Source of the DNA: Campylobacterota bacterium
Lineage (GTDB): Bacteria; Campylobacterota; Campylobacteria; Campylobacterales; Sulfurospirillaceae
DNA length: 15,801 nt
Assembly: GCA_009930355.1 (NCBI GenBank)
Contig: RZYK01000028.1
Span: 1 to 15,801 of the forward strand
Direction: 5' to 3'
Under the pieces are notes generated by a model. The model searched no databases, was not told the origin of the DNA, and saw only the letters and a program-made list of their open reading frames with translations. Shown piece by piece: positions 6,057-13,556 of this stretch. The position numbers and the translations under genes are program-made. Numbering within the stretch: position 1 is the stretch's first letter; every line of letters begins with the position of its first letter.

Positions 6057-8239
6057 AGCAAAACACCCTTTCAAAACTGCTCAAAAGAGAGTACCTTACA
6101 TCTGTCATTTTACCGCTTTTGCTCATTGAAGCTATGCTACTTTTAGCCTACTTTTGGAGCAATGCTTATGTTAATAAAGCTTCTAAACATGCTTTAATTG
6201 AAGAGACAAAAATACACATTAAAGAGATTAGTAAGCGCTCTGCTACCCTTATCAATAACGAATTTAAAACCCTTTCCAATCTCACCATGCTTATGCAAAA
6301 GCAACATGAAACTTTCTTTGAAAACTACAACCCTTTACATGTAAAAGAGATAAAGCCCACTTACCGTATGCTAAAAGAGGGGGTCATTACCAATACTAAA
6401 ACAAATGAAAATTCTTGTAGCCTCTTTTTTTCTAATGCAAAACAAAATAACCCTTACCGTATGGAAAAAGCCAGTGCCACAGAAATCCTCGATTCATTTT
6501 ATAATGCCCTGATACACAGTAATGAAAACATTGCACAAGTCTACTTTAATTCCTACGACTCAATGAATAGACTCTGTCCTTTTATGCCCGATGCACTCAG
6601 CCAATATCCACATAACATGGATATTCCCACCTATAATTTTTACTATTTGGCCGACAACAAACACAACCCTTTAAAAAAAGTAATCTGGACAGATGCCTAC
6701 TTAGATCCTGCGGGACAAGGATGGATGATTAGCGCTATTGCTCCGGTGTATAAAGGTGATTTTTTAGAAGGGGTTGTTGGGGTTGATGTAACGATTGATC
6801 AATTGATTCGTAACATTCTTACGATTAAACTTCCTTATGAATCCATGGCAATGCTTGTAGATGAAAATGGACATATTTTAGGCATGAGTGAAGCGTTAGA
6901 GCTTTATCTTGGTATTAAAGAACTAACAGCCCACACCTACCATGCACCCATTGAAGCAACCATTTCAAAGCCACAAAATTTCAATCTTTTTACACATAAA
7001 GACAATACCCTTGCACGTTTGCTAACACAGATGCTAGAAACCAATAGTGATATTTCAGAGTTTGGTGATGCACAAACACATTTTATTATTACACAAAATA
7101 CCATTTCCCAAACCAAATGGAAATTTGTTCTCTTACTTGATAAAGATGACCTTTTAGCCAATAGCACAACACTCAAAGAAAAAACAGATACCATTGGCTA
7201 TATTGCCTTAGGATTTATGGCACTTTTTTATCTGATTTTTCTTTTTGTTCTACTCAAACGAGCACAAACATTTTCTAACGAAATTTTAATGCCACTGCAT
7301 GAACTCATCGAAGCAACAAAAGTGCTCAAAAATAAACTTGCTACGCATACCATTCAACACTCTAATATTATAGAAATCAATACCCTCTTGGATAATTTTA
7401 CGGCAATGAGTCATGAACTTCAAGAGCTTTATGATTCGATGGAACGTAAAATAAAAGAAGGTGTCACCCAAAAAATGGAAGCGCAAAAAATGATGATTTA
7501 TCAATCACGTTTGGCACAAATGGGTGAAATGATTAGCATGATAGCCCACCAATGGCGTCAACCCTTAGGTTCCATTGCCGCACTAACTGCGAGCATCAAG
7601 CTCAAAAACGATTTGAAAAAATTTGATCTTAGGAGTGAGCGTGGAAGGGCTGAGCAAGAAAAGTTTTTAAACACTTCTGTGCAAAAAATTGAGCATTACA
7701 TTCTTTTTTTAACCACTACGATTGATGATTTTAGAAACTTCTTTAAACCCGACCAACAAGCCAAAGAGACATCACTGGCACAAGCGATAGAAAAAGCCTT
7801 GTGTATCCTTTCAAAAATCCTTGAAGAACACCAGATTGTTTTACATGTAAAGATCACTTCAACAACGCTCTTTAGCTCTTATGAAACCCAAATAGTACAA
7901 GTGCTCATCAACCTTTTAAAGAATGCACATGATGTGATTATAGAGCGTAAAATCGTACAGGGTGAAATTTGGATTCATGCGTATGAAGAAAAAAAGAGCG
8001 AAGAGACTTTCTTTATAGTTGAAATAGAAGATAATGCAGGAGGCGTAAAACCATCTATTATGGATAAAATTTTTGACCCGTATTTTTCAACAAAATTAGA
8101 AAAAAATGGAACTGGATTAGGACTCTATATGGCAAAAACAATTATTGAAGAACATTGCCATGGAAGTCTTTATGTAGAGAACACTCAAAAAGGGGCAAAA
8201 TTCACCCTGAAAATTCGTGGAGAAGACTATGTCCATTAA
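6053..8239 (+). CDS. Membrane sensor histidine kinase with dCache periplasmic domain (728 aa)
   Basis: The protein has one transmembrane helix at about residues 15-38, a large periplasmic region (about 40-377) and a second helix at about 379-401, then a linker and coiled coil and the kinase core. The periplasmic part ends its first lobe with 'WTDAYLDPAGQGWMISAIAPVY' and 'GVVGVDVTIDQL', the pattern of dCache_1 ligand-binding domains. The core has His499 in 'MIAHQWRQPL', Asn624 in 'LLKNAHDVI', G1 'EDNAGGV' (Asp660), F-box 'IFDPYFSTK' and G2 'GTGLGLYMAKT'. Transmitter residues 484-505 are almost identical to those of the kinase upstream, so the two are paralogues. It overlaps the kinase before it by 4 nt and the REC-GGDEF-EAL gene after it by 11 nt. 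It lacks a receiver domain. The ligand cannot be told from the sequence. Confidence 0.93.
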   Translation: MKQNTLSKLLKREYLTSVILPLLLIEAMLLLAYFWSNAYVNKASKHALIEETKIHIKEISKRSATLINNEFKTLSNLTMLMQKQHETFFENYNPLHVKEIKPTYRMLKEGVITNTKTNENSCSLFFSNAKQNNPYRMEKASATEILDSFYNALIHSNENIAQVYFNSYDSMNRLCPFMPDALSQYPHNMDIPTYNFYYLADNKHNPLKKVIWTDAYLDPAGQGWMISAIAPVYKGDFLEGVVGVDVTIDQLIRNILTIKLPYESMAMLVDENGHILGMSEALELYLGIKELTAHTYHAPIEATISKPQNFNLFTHKDNTLARLLTQMLETNSDISEFGDAQTHFIITQNTISQTKWKFVLLLDKDDLLANSTTLKEKTDTIGYIALGFMALFYLIFLFVLLKRAQTFSNEILMPLHELIEATKVLKNKLATHTIQHSNIIEINTLLDNFTAMSHELQELYDSMERKIKEGVTQKMEAQKMMIYQSRLAQMGEMISMIAHQWRQPLGSIAALTASIKLKNDLKKFDLRSERGRAEQEKFLNTSVQKIEHYILFLTTTIDDFRNFFKPDQQAKETSLAQAIEKALCILSKILEEHQIVLHVKITSTTLFSSYETQIVQVLINLLKNAHDVIIERKIVQGEIWIHAYEEKKSEETFFIVEIEDNAGGVKPSIMDKIFDPYFSTKLEKNGTGLGLYMAKTIIEEHCHGSLYVENTQKGAKFTLKIRGEDYVH
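6334..6345. repeat. TTACATGTAA palindrome, copy 4
   Basis: Full TTTACATGTAAA in the periplasmic-domain part of the membrane kinase gene, read as LHVK. Confidence 0.7.
7840..7851. repeat. TTACATGTAA palindrome, copy 5
   Basis: Full TTTACATGTAAA in the ATPase-domain part of the membrane kinase gene, read as LHVK. Confidence 0.7.
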
Positions 8240-9953
8240 CTTACAAGAACTGCTTGCATTAACCTCTCATCTGCGTATTCTCTATGCGGAAGACGACACG
8301 GTTTTGAGAGAAAATACCGTATTGCTCCTTCAAGACCTTTTTTTTACGATTGATGAAGTCAGCGATGGGATAGAAGCACTTGAACACTATGAGGCACATT
8401 TAAATCATTACGATATTGTCATTACCGATCTTAATATGCCCAATATGAGTGGGATGGAGTTGGTACGTCATATCCATCGTATTAATCCCAAACAGCCTGT
8501 CATTGTTATTTCTGCACACAATGAAACAGAATTTTTTTTAGAGAGTATTCGTAACAATGTTGTCGGCTACATTTTAAAGCCGATTGATTTTGACCAACTT
8601 ATAGAAACACTCTACAAAACAGCCATCTTCATCAAAAAGCAGACAGAAGAGAAAAATCGCCAAAACGATCTTGAACAAAAACTCCAAGAACAACATCAAG
8701 CACTTGAAAAACACGCTGAAGTCATGAATGAATTTTTAACCCTTGATAGCATTACAAAACTCGAAAATGCCACGATGCTCTCCTCTTTTTTAGAAACACT
8801 CAAGAAGGATCATGCCATTACAATTATGCTCTATAATATTGACAATTTTAGCTTTATTAATCAAAAATATGGTGTTGAATTTGCAAATGAAACGTTGCGC
8901 AAAGTAGCTGAATTTTTACAATTCAGACTTTTGGATAATACACGTATCTACCGCTACAATTCTGACGAATTTGTCATTATTTTCGATCCATATCTTTCAA
9001 ATCCTGAGTCAATCGCCATTCAAACACAAGCTCTTTTTCGTGAGACGCCTATTGGAGAAGTAGAAAATGAATCTGTTTATATTACACTTTCATGCGGCAT
9101 TGCAACATCAAAAAATCCAGCTGCACTTCTACCCAATGCCCGTATGGCTCTTCGTGAAGCACGTATGAAAAATCTTCCAAATCAGTACACCATTTACAAC
9201 GCTCCTGAACTTTCTGAGCAACCCGCCATCAGTGATAACGAGTGGATTCAAAAATTTCGTCTTGCCCTAGAAGAAGATCGCCTGATTCCTTTTTTTCAGC
9301 CCATTGTTGATGCTACTACCCAACAAATTGTAAGCTATGAATGTCTTGCTCGCATTGAAGAAAATGGTCAATTTATCGCCCCTTTTAATTTTCTGGAAGC
9401 AGCAAGACGTAGTGGCTTGATGAGTAACCTTACACGGATAATGATTCATAAAGCATTTAAACTATTTTCAAACAACAGTGCGGGTTTCTCTATCAATATT
9501 TCCAATGAAGACCTGCTCACCCAAGATTTTATTAATTTCCTGATCCATAAACAAAAAAGTACTCCCATAGATCCTCACCGTATTACTTTTGAGATTTTAG
9601 AAGACATTATCATCAGCGATGCTAACCATGTACCGCTTCAAAATTTACATATTCTTAAAGCAATGGGGTATCGTTTGGCACTGGATGATTTTGGAAGTGA
9701 TCGTTCTAACGTTAACCGTTTAGAAAATATTGGTGTAGATACACTAAAAATTGATGGACAATTTATTAAAAACATTCACCACACTAAACGTAATCAAGAT
9801 ATTGTTGAATCCATTACAGCTATGGCACACAAACTCCATATTAAAGTTGTTGCAGAGTTTGTTTCAACACAAGAAGAGTTTGAACTTCTAAAAAAACTAG
9901 GTGTCGACTACATGCAAGGACACTTTTTTAGTGATCCCTTGCACACGCTGTAA
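8229..9953 (+). CDS. REC-GGDEF-EAL response regulator, probable c-di-GMP phosphodiesterase (574 aa)
   Basis: Three domains are visible. The receiver (about 12-130) has acidic pocket 'AEDD', phospho-acceptor Asp67 in 'VITDLNMP' and 'LKPI' lysine. The GGDEF domain (about 170-320) has a degenerate signature, 'RYNSDEF' in place of R-x-G-G-D-E-F. The EAL domain (about 330-574) has 'YECLAR' for EAL-R, 'INISNED', 'FEILED', 'LDDFGSD', 'TLKIDG', 'VAEFVS' and 'YMQGHFF'. The EAL metal- and substrate-binding residues look intact while the cyclase signature is damaged, so I infer c-di-GMP hydrolysis with a regulatory GGDEF. The start is placed at ATG 8229 (GGAG 6 nt upstream); an in-frame GTG at 8217 has no site. 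It is coupled to the kinase gene by an 11-nt overlap, and that kinase is its probable phosphodonor. Its 3' end overlaps the convergent regulator by 26 nt. Confidence 0.92.
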   Translation: MSINLQELLALTSHLRILYAEDDTVLRENTVLLLQDLFFTIDEVSDGIEALEHYEAHLNHYDIVITDLNMPNMSGMELVRHIHRINPKQPVIVISAHNETEFFLESIRNNVVGYILKPIDFDQLIETLYKTAIFIKKQTEEKNRQNDLEQKLQEQHQALEKHAEVMNEFLTLDSITKLENATMLSSFLETLKKDHAITIMLYNIDNFSFINQKYGVEFANETLRKVAEFLQFRLLDNTRIYRYNSDEFVIIFDPYLSNPESIAIQTQALFRETPIGEVENESVYITLSCGIATSKNPAALLPNARMALREARMKNLPNQYTIYNAPELSEQPAISDNEWIQKFRLALEEDRLIPFFQPIVDATTQQIVSYECLARIEENGQFIAPFNFLEAARRSGLMSNLTRIMIHKAFKLFSNNSAGFSINISNEDLLTQDFINFLIHKQKSTPIDPHRITFEILEDIIISDANHVPLQNLHILKAMGYRLALDDFGSDRSNVNRLENIGVDTLKIDGQFIKNIHHTKRNQDIVESITAMAHKLHIKVVAEFVSTQEEFELLKKLGVDYMQGHFFSDPLHTL

Positions 9954-10629
9954 GTTTATAGCCTCTATTTTTTAAATTGATAATAGATTCAGGATAACCC
10001 AACTTATCACGAACGCGTTTAATCAGTGCGCGCAGTGTGGAATTATTCACTTCATCGCTCTGCCAAATCTCTTGAGCAAGACGTTCTGTTCGCACAAAAG
10101 TATTAGCATATTTTACTAAAAGTGCCAAAAGCAACTCTTCTTTAGCTGTTAATTCTTGCTCAACACCCTTTACATGTAAAACATTCTTTGCAAGATCAAA
10201 GCTAATACCTTCATGCAATAAAACCGTTGTTGTAGGCTCTTTTATTCCTTCTTTTTGGTGTAATTTTGCCGTTGCTTTTACGAAGGTATTAATGAGCAGT
10301 TGTGAATCAAACGGTTTTGTGAGAAAACTATAAATACCCAATTCAATGCTTTTAAGAAAATACTCCGTCTCCTTATATGCAGACATAACAATTACCATTT
10401 GCTCGGGATTTTTCTTCTTTATTTTTTCAATTAACGCTAAACCATTGGTGTGAGGAAGCTGAATATCACTCATCACCAAATCATACGAAGCGTTTAAGTA
10501 CTGTGTATAGGCTTCTTCTGCTGTACAAAAAGGGTCAATCACTTCAAAAAAATCACTTAAAAAAAGCACCAATTCTTCTTGCAATGAAGGGTCATCTTCA
10601 ATTAAAAGTAAACGTAAAGGTTTATTCAC
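9928..10629 (-). CDS. OmpR-family response regulator (233 aa)
   Basis: A receiver domain ('IEDD', Asp55 in 'VMSDIQLP', 'LTKPF' lysine) is joined to a C-terminal winged-helix DNA-binding domain with 'LTAKEELLLALLV', 'ERLAQEIWQ', 'STLRALIKRVRDKLG' and 'INLKNRGYKL'. It is a transcription factor working by phosphorylation-driven dimerisation. The start is placed at GTG 10629-10627, with GGGGAAGAGA just before it; this gives the usual 233 aa. An in-frame extension to 10701 would add 24 hydrophobic residues foreign to the family and is rejected. No kinase is transcribed with it, so it is probably served by the two kinases of the plus strand. Its stop lies inside the 3' end of the EAL gene. Targets are unknown. 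One palindrome (10169) is read as LHVK in the linker. Confidence 0.93.
   Translation of the reverse strand: MNKPLRLLLIEDDPSLQEELVLFLSDFFEVIDPFCTAEEAYTQYLNASYDLVMSDIQLPHTNGLALIEKIKKKNPEQMVIVMSAYKETEYFLKSIELGIYSFLTKPFDSQLLINTFVKATAKLHQKEGIKEPTTTVLLHEGISFDLAKNVLHVKGVEQELTAKEELLLALLVKYANTFVRTERLAQEIWQSDEVNNSTLRALIKRVRDKLGYPESIINLKNRGYKLTACARDH
10169..10180. repeat. TTACATGTAA palindrome, copy 6
   Basis: Full TTTACATGTAAA in the linker region of the OmpR-type regulator gene, read as LHVK on the minus strand. Confidence 0.7.
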
Positions 10630-10720
10630 TCTCTTCCCCAAAATATACGTTAGTGTCACAATACAGCGAATATAAAAGCAGTATATCGAAAAATATAACA
10701 CAAATACAACGCCAAAGGTA

Positions 10721-10726
10721 TATAAT
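10721..10726 (+). promoter_or_regulatory. -10 box for the stand-alone receiver gene
   Basis: A perfect TATAAT lies 28 nt before the ATG at 10754, with the expected start near 10733. No convincing -35 is seen. The 124-bp gap to the divergent OmpR-type gene would hold promoters for both. Confidence 0.5.
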
Positions 10727-10753
10727 AAACTTCATTTGAGATGGAGAAACCTA

Positions 10754-11179
10754 ATGAAAAATCCAATTCAAGAACTCGCAGAGTGGGGCAAAACATTAAA
10801 AATTTTATACGTTGAGGATGATGATGCACTGCGTCAAGAAATCAAACTTTTTCTCAGTGATATTTTTGAAGAAATTGATGAAGCCCGTAATGGGCAAGAG
10901 GGCTTAGACAAACTGTCCACCAAAACGTATGATTTGGTTATTTCCGATATTCGTATGCCTGTGATGGATGGCATTGAAATGATTAAACAGATTAAAGAAC
11001 GCTATCCTAAACAGGCTATTTTAGTAACTTCTGCCCATAATGAAGTTGCATCCCTTGTCAAATTAATCAACCTTGATGTTGAAAATTTCATTACAAAGCC
11101 ACTTCAAGGTGAACACATTTTACGTGTTTTACATCATGTTATTAAACGTATCCTTACAGAAAAGGAGTATGAGCGTTAA
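10754..11179 (+). CDS. Stand-alone receiver (CheY-like) protein (141 aa)
   Basis: This is a single receiver domain without an output domain: acidic pocket 'VEDDD' (20-24), phospho-acceptor Asp65 in 'VISDIRMP', Thr/Ser switch in 'LVTSAHNE' and Lys in 'ITKPL'. Such proteins act as phosphate shuttles or sinks, or bind targets directly. The N-terminal 'ELAEWGKTLKILYVEDD' resembles the beginning of the receiver in the REC-GGDEF-EAL protein, so the two may share a kinase. The start at ATG 10754 has GGAG 7 nt upstream; the in-frame TTG at 10736 is not needed. It is divergent from the OmpR-type gene and completes the signalling cluster. The next gene has its own promoter. Confidence 0.9.
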   Translation: MKNPIQELAEWGKTLKILYVEDDDALRQEIKLFLSDIFEEIDEARNGQEGLDKLSTKTYDLVISDIRMPVMDGIEMIKQIKERYPKQAILVTSAHNEVASLVKLINLDVENFITKPLQGEHILRVLHHVIKRILTEKEYER

Positions 11180-11222
11180 AGCTTTGCACAGAGTGAAGTT
11201 AATGGTGCTTATAGGAATCGCT

Positions 11223-11231
11223 TGTTATAAT
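11223..11231 (+). promoter_or_regulatory. Extended -10 promoter for the cyclophilin gene
   Basis: TGTTATAAT, a perfect -10 with TG extension, lies 33 nt before the cyclophilin ATG. There is no clear -35. Confidence 0.6.
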
Positions 11232-11264
11232 CATTTTTTAACTTAATTCAAAAGGTTTCAACCC

Positions 11265-11759
11265 ATGAGTAAACTCAAAACATACGACTACACTAAAGAG
11301 CAATTAGCCGCGTTTCAATATGCTGTTATTAAAACAGAAAAAGGTGATATTGTTATTAAATTAAACCCTGAAGAGACACCCATCGCCGTCGCAAACTTTG
11401 CAACTCTTGCCAATGATAAATTCTACGATGGTCTTATTTTCCACCGTGTCATTCAAAACTTTATGGCACAAGGCGGATGTCCAAGCGGCAGAGGTACAGG
11501 AGGTCCTGGCTGGAATATTGCATGCGAATGCCGTGGTCAAAAAAGTAAACACAAACGAGGAAGCCTCTCTATGGCACACGCAGGTCCAAACACAGGCGGA
11601 AGCCAATTTTTCATCTGCTTTGTAGATTGCCCTCACCTAGATGGTGTTCACACTGTTTTTGGTGCCATTGACAAAGACGATAAAGAGAGTTTTAAAGTCC
11701 TTGATAGCATTACACAAAACGATAAAATGCTTACCATCGAAATCAAAGACAAACTCTAA
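11265..11759 (+). CDS. Cyclophilin-type peptidyl-prolyl cis-trans isomerase (164 aa)
   Basis: It catalyses cis/trans isomerisation of Xaa-Pro bonds. The cyclophilin core is complete: 'IFHRVIQNFMAQGG' (catalytic Arg61, Gln69), 'GSLSMAHAGPNTGGSQFFI' (about 99-117) and 'PHLDGVHTVFG' (123-133). His124 stands where human CypA has the cyclosporin-contacting Trp, as in many bacterial enzymes. There is no signal peptide, so it is cytoplasmic, as PpiB-type enzymes are. 'CECRGQKSKHKRG' is a basic insertion typical of short bacterial forms. AAAGG lies upstream of the ATG. It is monocistronic in appearance, with its own promoter and a stem-loop behind it. Confidence 0.93.
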   Translation: MSKLKTYDYTKEQLAAFQYAVIKTEKGDIVIKLNPEETPIAVANFATLANDKFYDGLIFHRVIQNFMAQGGCPSGRGTGGPGWNIACECRGQKSKHKRGSLSMAHAGPNTGGSQFFICFVDCPHLDGVHTVFGAIDKDDKESFKVLDSITQNDKMLTIEIKDKL

Positions 11760-11765
11760 CATATC

Positions 11766-11777
11766 TTTACATGTAAA
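11766..11777. repeat. TTACATGTAA palindrome, copy 7
   Basis: Full TTTACATGTAAA, intergenic, forming most of the left arm of the hairpin at 11767-11798. Confidence 0.7.
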
Positions 11778-11798
11778 GCCAAAACGCTTTACATGTAA
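11767..11798 (+). terminator. Hairpin of two inverted palindromes after the cyclophilin gene
   Basis: TTACATGTAAAGC (11767-11779) pairs perfectly with GCTTTACATGTAA (11786-11798) over a six-base loop, 8 nt after the stop. CCCCTCTTTTTC follows, so it may end transcription, although the stem is AT-rich. Each arm is itself a copy of the recurrent palindrome. It lies 20 nt upstream of the transporter promoter, so an operator role is also possible. Confidence 0.5.
11788..11798. repeat. TTACATGTAA palindrome, copy 8
   Basis: TTTACATGTAA forming the right arm of the hairpin at 11767-11798; intergenic. Confidence 0.7.
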
Positions 11799-11817
11799 CC
11801 CCTCTTTTTCTCTCTTC

Positions 11818-11826
11818 TGCTATAAT
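11818..11826 (+). promoter_or_regulatory. Extended -10 promoter for the BASS transporter
   Basis: TGCTATAAT ends 39 nt before the ATG at 11866. There is no clear -35. Confidence 0.6.
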
Positions 11827-11865
11827 TTCATCTCTTTTTGTTATGAACTTTTCCAAAGGATACTT

Positions 11866-12771
11866 ATGATTAATCGTATCAATACCCTGTTTCCTCTCTG
11901 GGCATTACTCTTTTCTATGGCTGCGTATAGCTTGCCTGATTATTTTGTGCCTTACAAATCTTACATTACACCTTTATTGGTAGCTATCATGTTTTTTATG
12001 GGCGTAACATTGCGTTTAGAAGATTTTTCGCGTGTTTTAAAAAAACCAAAACCTATTATTTTAACCGTAATATTACAATTTACCATCATGCCTCTTGCTG
12101 CACTCTTGCTTTCTAAAGTCTTAGGGTTTTCAACAGAACTTCTCATTGGAATGGTACTCGTAGGAGCAGTCTCTGGCGGTACAGCATCCAATGTTATTAC
12201 CTATTTAGCTAAAGGCGATGTCGCACTTTCTATTACTATGACCATCACTTCAACACTCCTCTCCATTATAGCCACCCCGTTTCTTACTCTCATTTATGTC
12301 GGGCAAAGTGTACCTGTTCCTGCAAGTGCAATGTTTTTAAGCATTTTGCAACTCGTTCTTGCCCCTGTGTTGATTGGTGTTATTGTTAATTATTTTCTTC
12401 ATCGTTTTATTAAGCGTTATGAGCCCTATTTAGCGACCCTTTCAATGCTTGCTATTGTTTTAATTATTGCTATTGTTGTTGCACTCAATCAAGGACGCAT
12501 TGCAACTATTGGACTCATGAGTGTTGCAGGAATTATTTTACACAATTTAACAGGGCTAAGCAGTGGTTATTGGATAGCACGATTGATGGGATTTGAACAT
12601 AAAATTTGTAAAACCATTGCCATTGAAGTGGGTATGCAAAACTCTGGCTTAGCCGTTGCTCTTGCGATGAAATACTTTACCCCTCTTAGTGCGTTACCTG
12701 GAGCTATTTTTAGTGTTTGGCACAATATTTCAGGGGCACTCCTTGCTGGGTATTGGTCTCGTAAAAAATAA
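11866..12771 (+). CDS. BASS-family (bile acid:sodium symporter-like) transporter (301 aa)
   Basis: This is an inner-membrane protein with about nine to ten hydrophobic helices throughout. Family signatures are visible: 'FFMGVTLRLEDF' near the beginning, 'GAVSGGTASNVITYLAKGDVALS' in the first core repeat, and 'IAIEVGMQNSGLAVALA' with the conserved E-x-G-x-Q-N-S in the second. Bacterial members carry out Na+-coupled uptake of organic anions, including bile acids and pantoate; the substrate here cannot be told. The start is placed at ATG 11866 with AAAGGA 5 nt upstream; a longer open frame back to 11641 runs through the cyclophilin gene and is spurious. It converges with the S24 repressor gene, with two palindromes in the 36-bp gap. 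Confidence 0.9.
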   Translation: MINRINTLFPLWALLFSMAAYSLPDYFVPYKSYITPLLVAIMFFMGVTLRLEDFSRVLKKPKPIILTVILQFTIMPLAALLLSKVLGFSTELLIGMVLVGAVSGGTASNVITYLAKGDVALSITMTITSTLLSIIATPFLTLIYVGQSVPVPASAMFLSILQLVLAPVLIGVIVNYFLHRFIKRYEPYLATLSMLAIVLIIAIVVALNQGRIATIGLMSVAGIILHNLTGLSSGYWIARLMGFEHKICKTIAIEVGMQNSGLAVALAMKYFTPLSALPGAIFSVWHNISGALLAGYWSRKK

Positions 12772-12786
12772 TTTTAACGTTAAAAT
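12771..12786. promoter_or_regulatory. 16-bp perfect palindrome after the transporter gene
   Basis: ATTTTAACGTTAAAAT begins on the last base of the transporter stop. It could be a protein site or the beginning of the convergent termination region. Confidence 0.45.
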
Positions 12787-12788
12787 GA

Positions 12789-12813
12789 GTGTAGCGTTTT
12801 AAAGACGCTACAC
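12789..12813. terminator. Hairpin between convergent transporter and repressor genes
   Basis: GTGTAGCGT and ACGCTACAC form a perfect 9-bp stem with a 7-nt loop. The arm overlaps the stop codon of the repressor gene. On the minus strand TCATTTTAA follows, so it best fits the end of the repressor transcript; on the plus strand no T-run follows. Confidence 0.5.
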
Positions 12814-13467
12814 ATTGGTAGAGAGTTTTCCAACCACTTTACCCAAAACGTTTACATCCTCTGCTTGCATCACTTCAGGGGCATAGGCCTCATTGTCTGA
12901 AACCAATGCCACCGTACCATTGGCATGTAATTGTAACCGCTTAATAAAAAGCCCAGCAGGCGTTGAAACGACATAAATACCCGATTTTCGTGCATTGGTA
13001 TACTCTTTGTGAATAAAAACAACATCACCACTAAAAAGTGTAGGCTCCATGGAATCGCCTAAAACATTAATCGCTTGAATATGCTTAATCATCCCAAGAC
13101 CACCTAATTTTTGGACAATTTCTTCATCCAAATACATCATTTCGCCCTCTTCTTCTTCATTTAAAGCACCTCCACCTGCGGAGGCATAAATGTCTCTAAA
13201 ATAATGCACTCTGGCAAATTTATCGGTTTGGGCTTGTAAACTCTCAACAAATTGATCAAACAAGAGCCAATTAATCGAAATTTTACGTTTTGCACAAAAC
13301 TCTAAAATCTCTTTATAGGGAAGTTTTGCGCGGTTTTTCATGGTGGCTAAAGTGAGTTGATTGATGCCTAAAGCTTCTGCAACATCTTTGTCAAACACTT
13401 TTCGCTCACCCAACTCTTCAGAGAGAATATCTTTAATTTTCTGCAAAACATTCAAAATATCTGGCAT
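12808..13467 (-). CDS. S24 (LexA/CI-like) self-cleaving repressor (219 aa)
   Basis: This is a DNA-binding repressor with a C-terminal serine protease domain of the LexA/CI kind. The N-terminal helix-turn-helix spans about residues 24-55 ('KDVAEALGINQLTLATMKNR'). The peptidase has a possible cleavage site Ala97-Gly98 in 'YASAGGG', catalytic Ser139 in 'LGDSMEPTL' and Lys176 in 'GLFIKRL'. RecA-stimulated autocleavage is known for the family; the trigger here is unproven. AGGAG lies 5 nt before the ATG and an extended -10 promoter further up. A 17-bp inverted repeat over the expected transcription start suggests autoregulation. It is divergent from a 34-aa ORF. There are no phage genes nearby, so it looks like a host regulator rather than a prophage repressor. 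Confidence 0.88.
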   Translation of the reverse strand: MPDILNVLQKIKDILSEELGERKVFDKDVAEALGINQLTLATMKNRAKLPYKEILEFCAKRKISINWLLFDQFVESLQAQTDKFARVHYFRDIYASAGGGALNEEEEGEMMYLDEEIVQKLGGLGMIKHIQAINVLGDSMEPTLFSGDVVFIHKEYTNARKSGIYVVSTPAGLFIKRLQLHANGTVALVSDNEAYAPEVMQAEDVNVLGKVVGKLSTNV

Positions 13468-13479
13468 TTTTGCTCCTAA

Positions 13480-13496
13480 TATTTCATTTTGAAATA
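13480..13496. promoter_or_regulatory. Likely operator of the S24 repressor
   Basis: TATTTCA and TGAAATA form a perfect 7-bp inverted repeat with a 3-nt centre. It lies just downstream of the repressor's -10 element, over the expected transcription start, and upstream of the divergent small ORF, so one bound dimer could control both directions. Confidence 0.5.
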
Positions 13497-13498
13497 AA

Positions 13499-13507
13499 AT
13501 TATAGCA
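13499..13507 (-). promoter_or_regulatory. Extended -10 promoter of the S24 repressor
   Basis: TGCTATAAT on the minus strand, with the expected start near 13492, inside the inverted repeat at 13480-13496. Confidence 0.6.
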
Positions 13508-13556
13508 TAAAAAATATTTTCATTACACTGTGGAAAATTTAAAACAGAGGTGTACT

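Noticed and set aside
10630..10701. 24-residue N-terminal extension of the OmpR-type regulator
   Set aside because: It adds hydrophobic residues not found in the family, and the GTG at 10629 has a good ribosome binding site.
11641..11865. N-terminal extension of the BASS transporter into the cyclophilin gene
   Set aside because: The frame runs through another gene, a hairpin and a promoter; ATG 11866 has AAAGGA and gives a normal family length.
12808..13467. Prophage CI repressor marking an integrated phage
   Set aside because: No integrase, phage structural genes or attachment-site repeats are visible; the neighbours are ordinary chromosomal genes.
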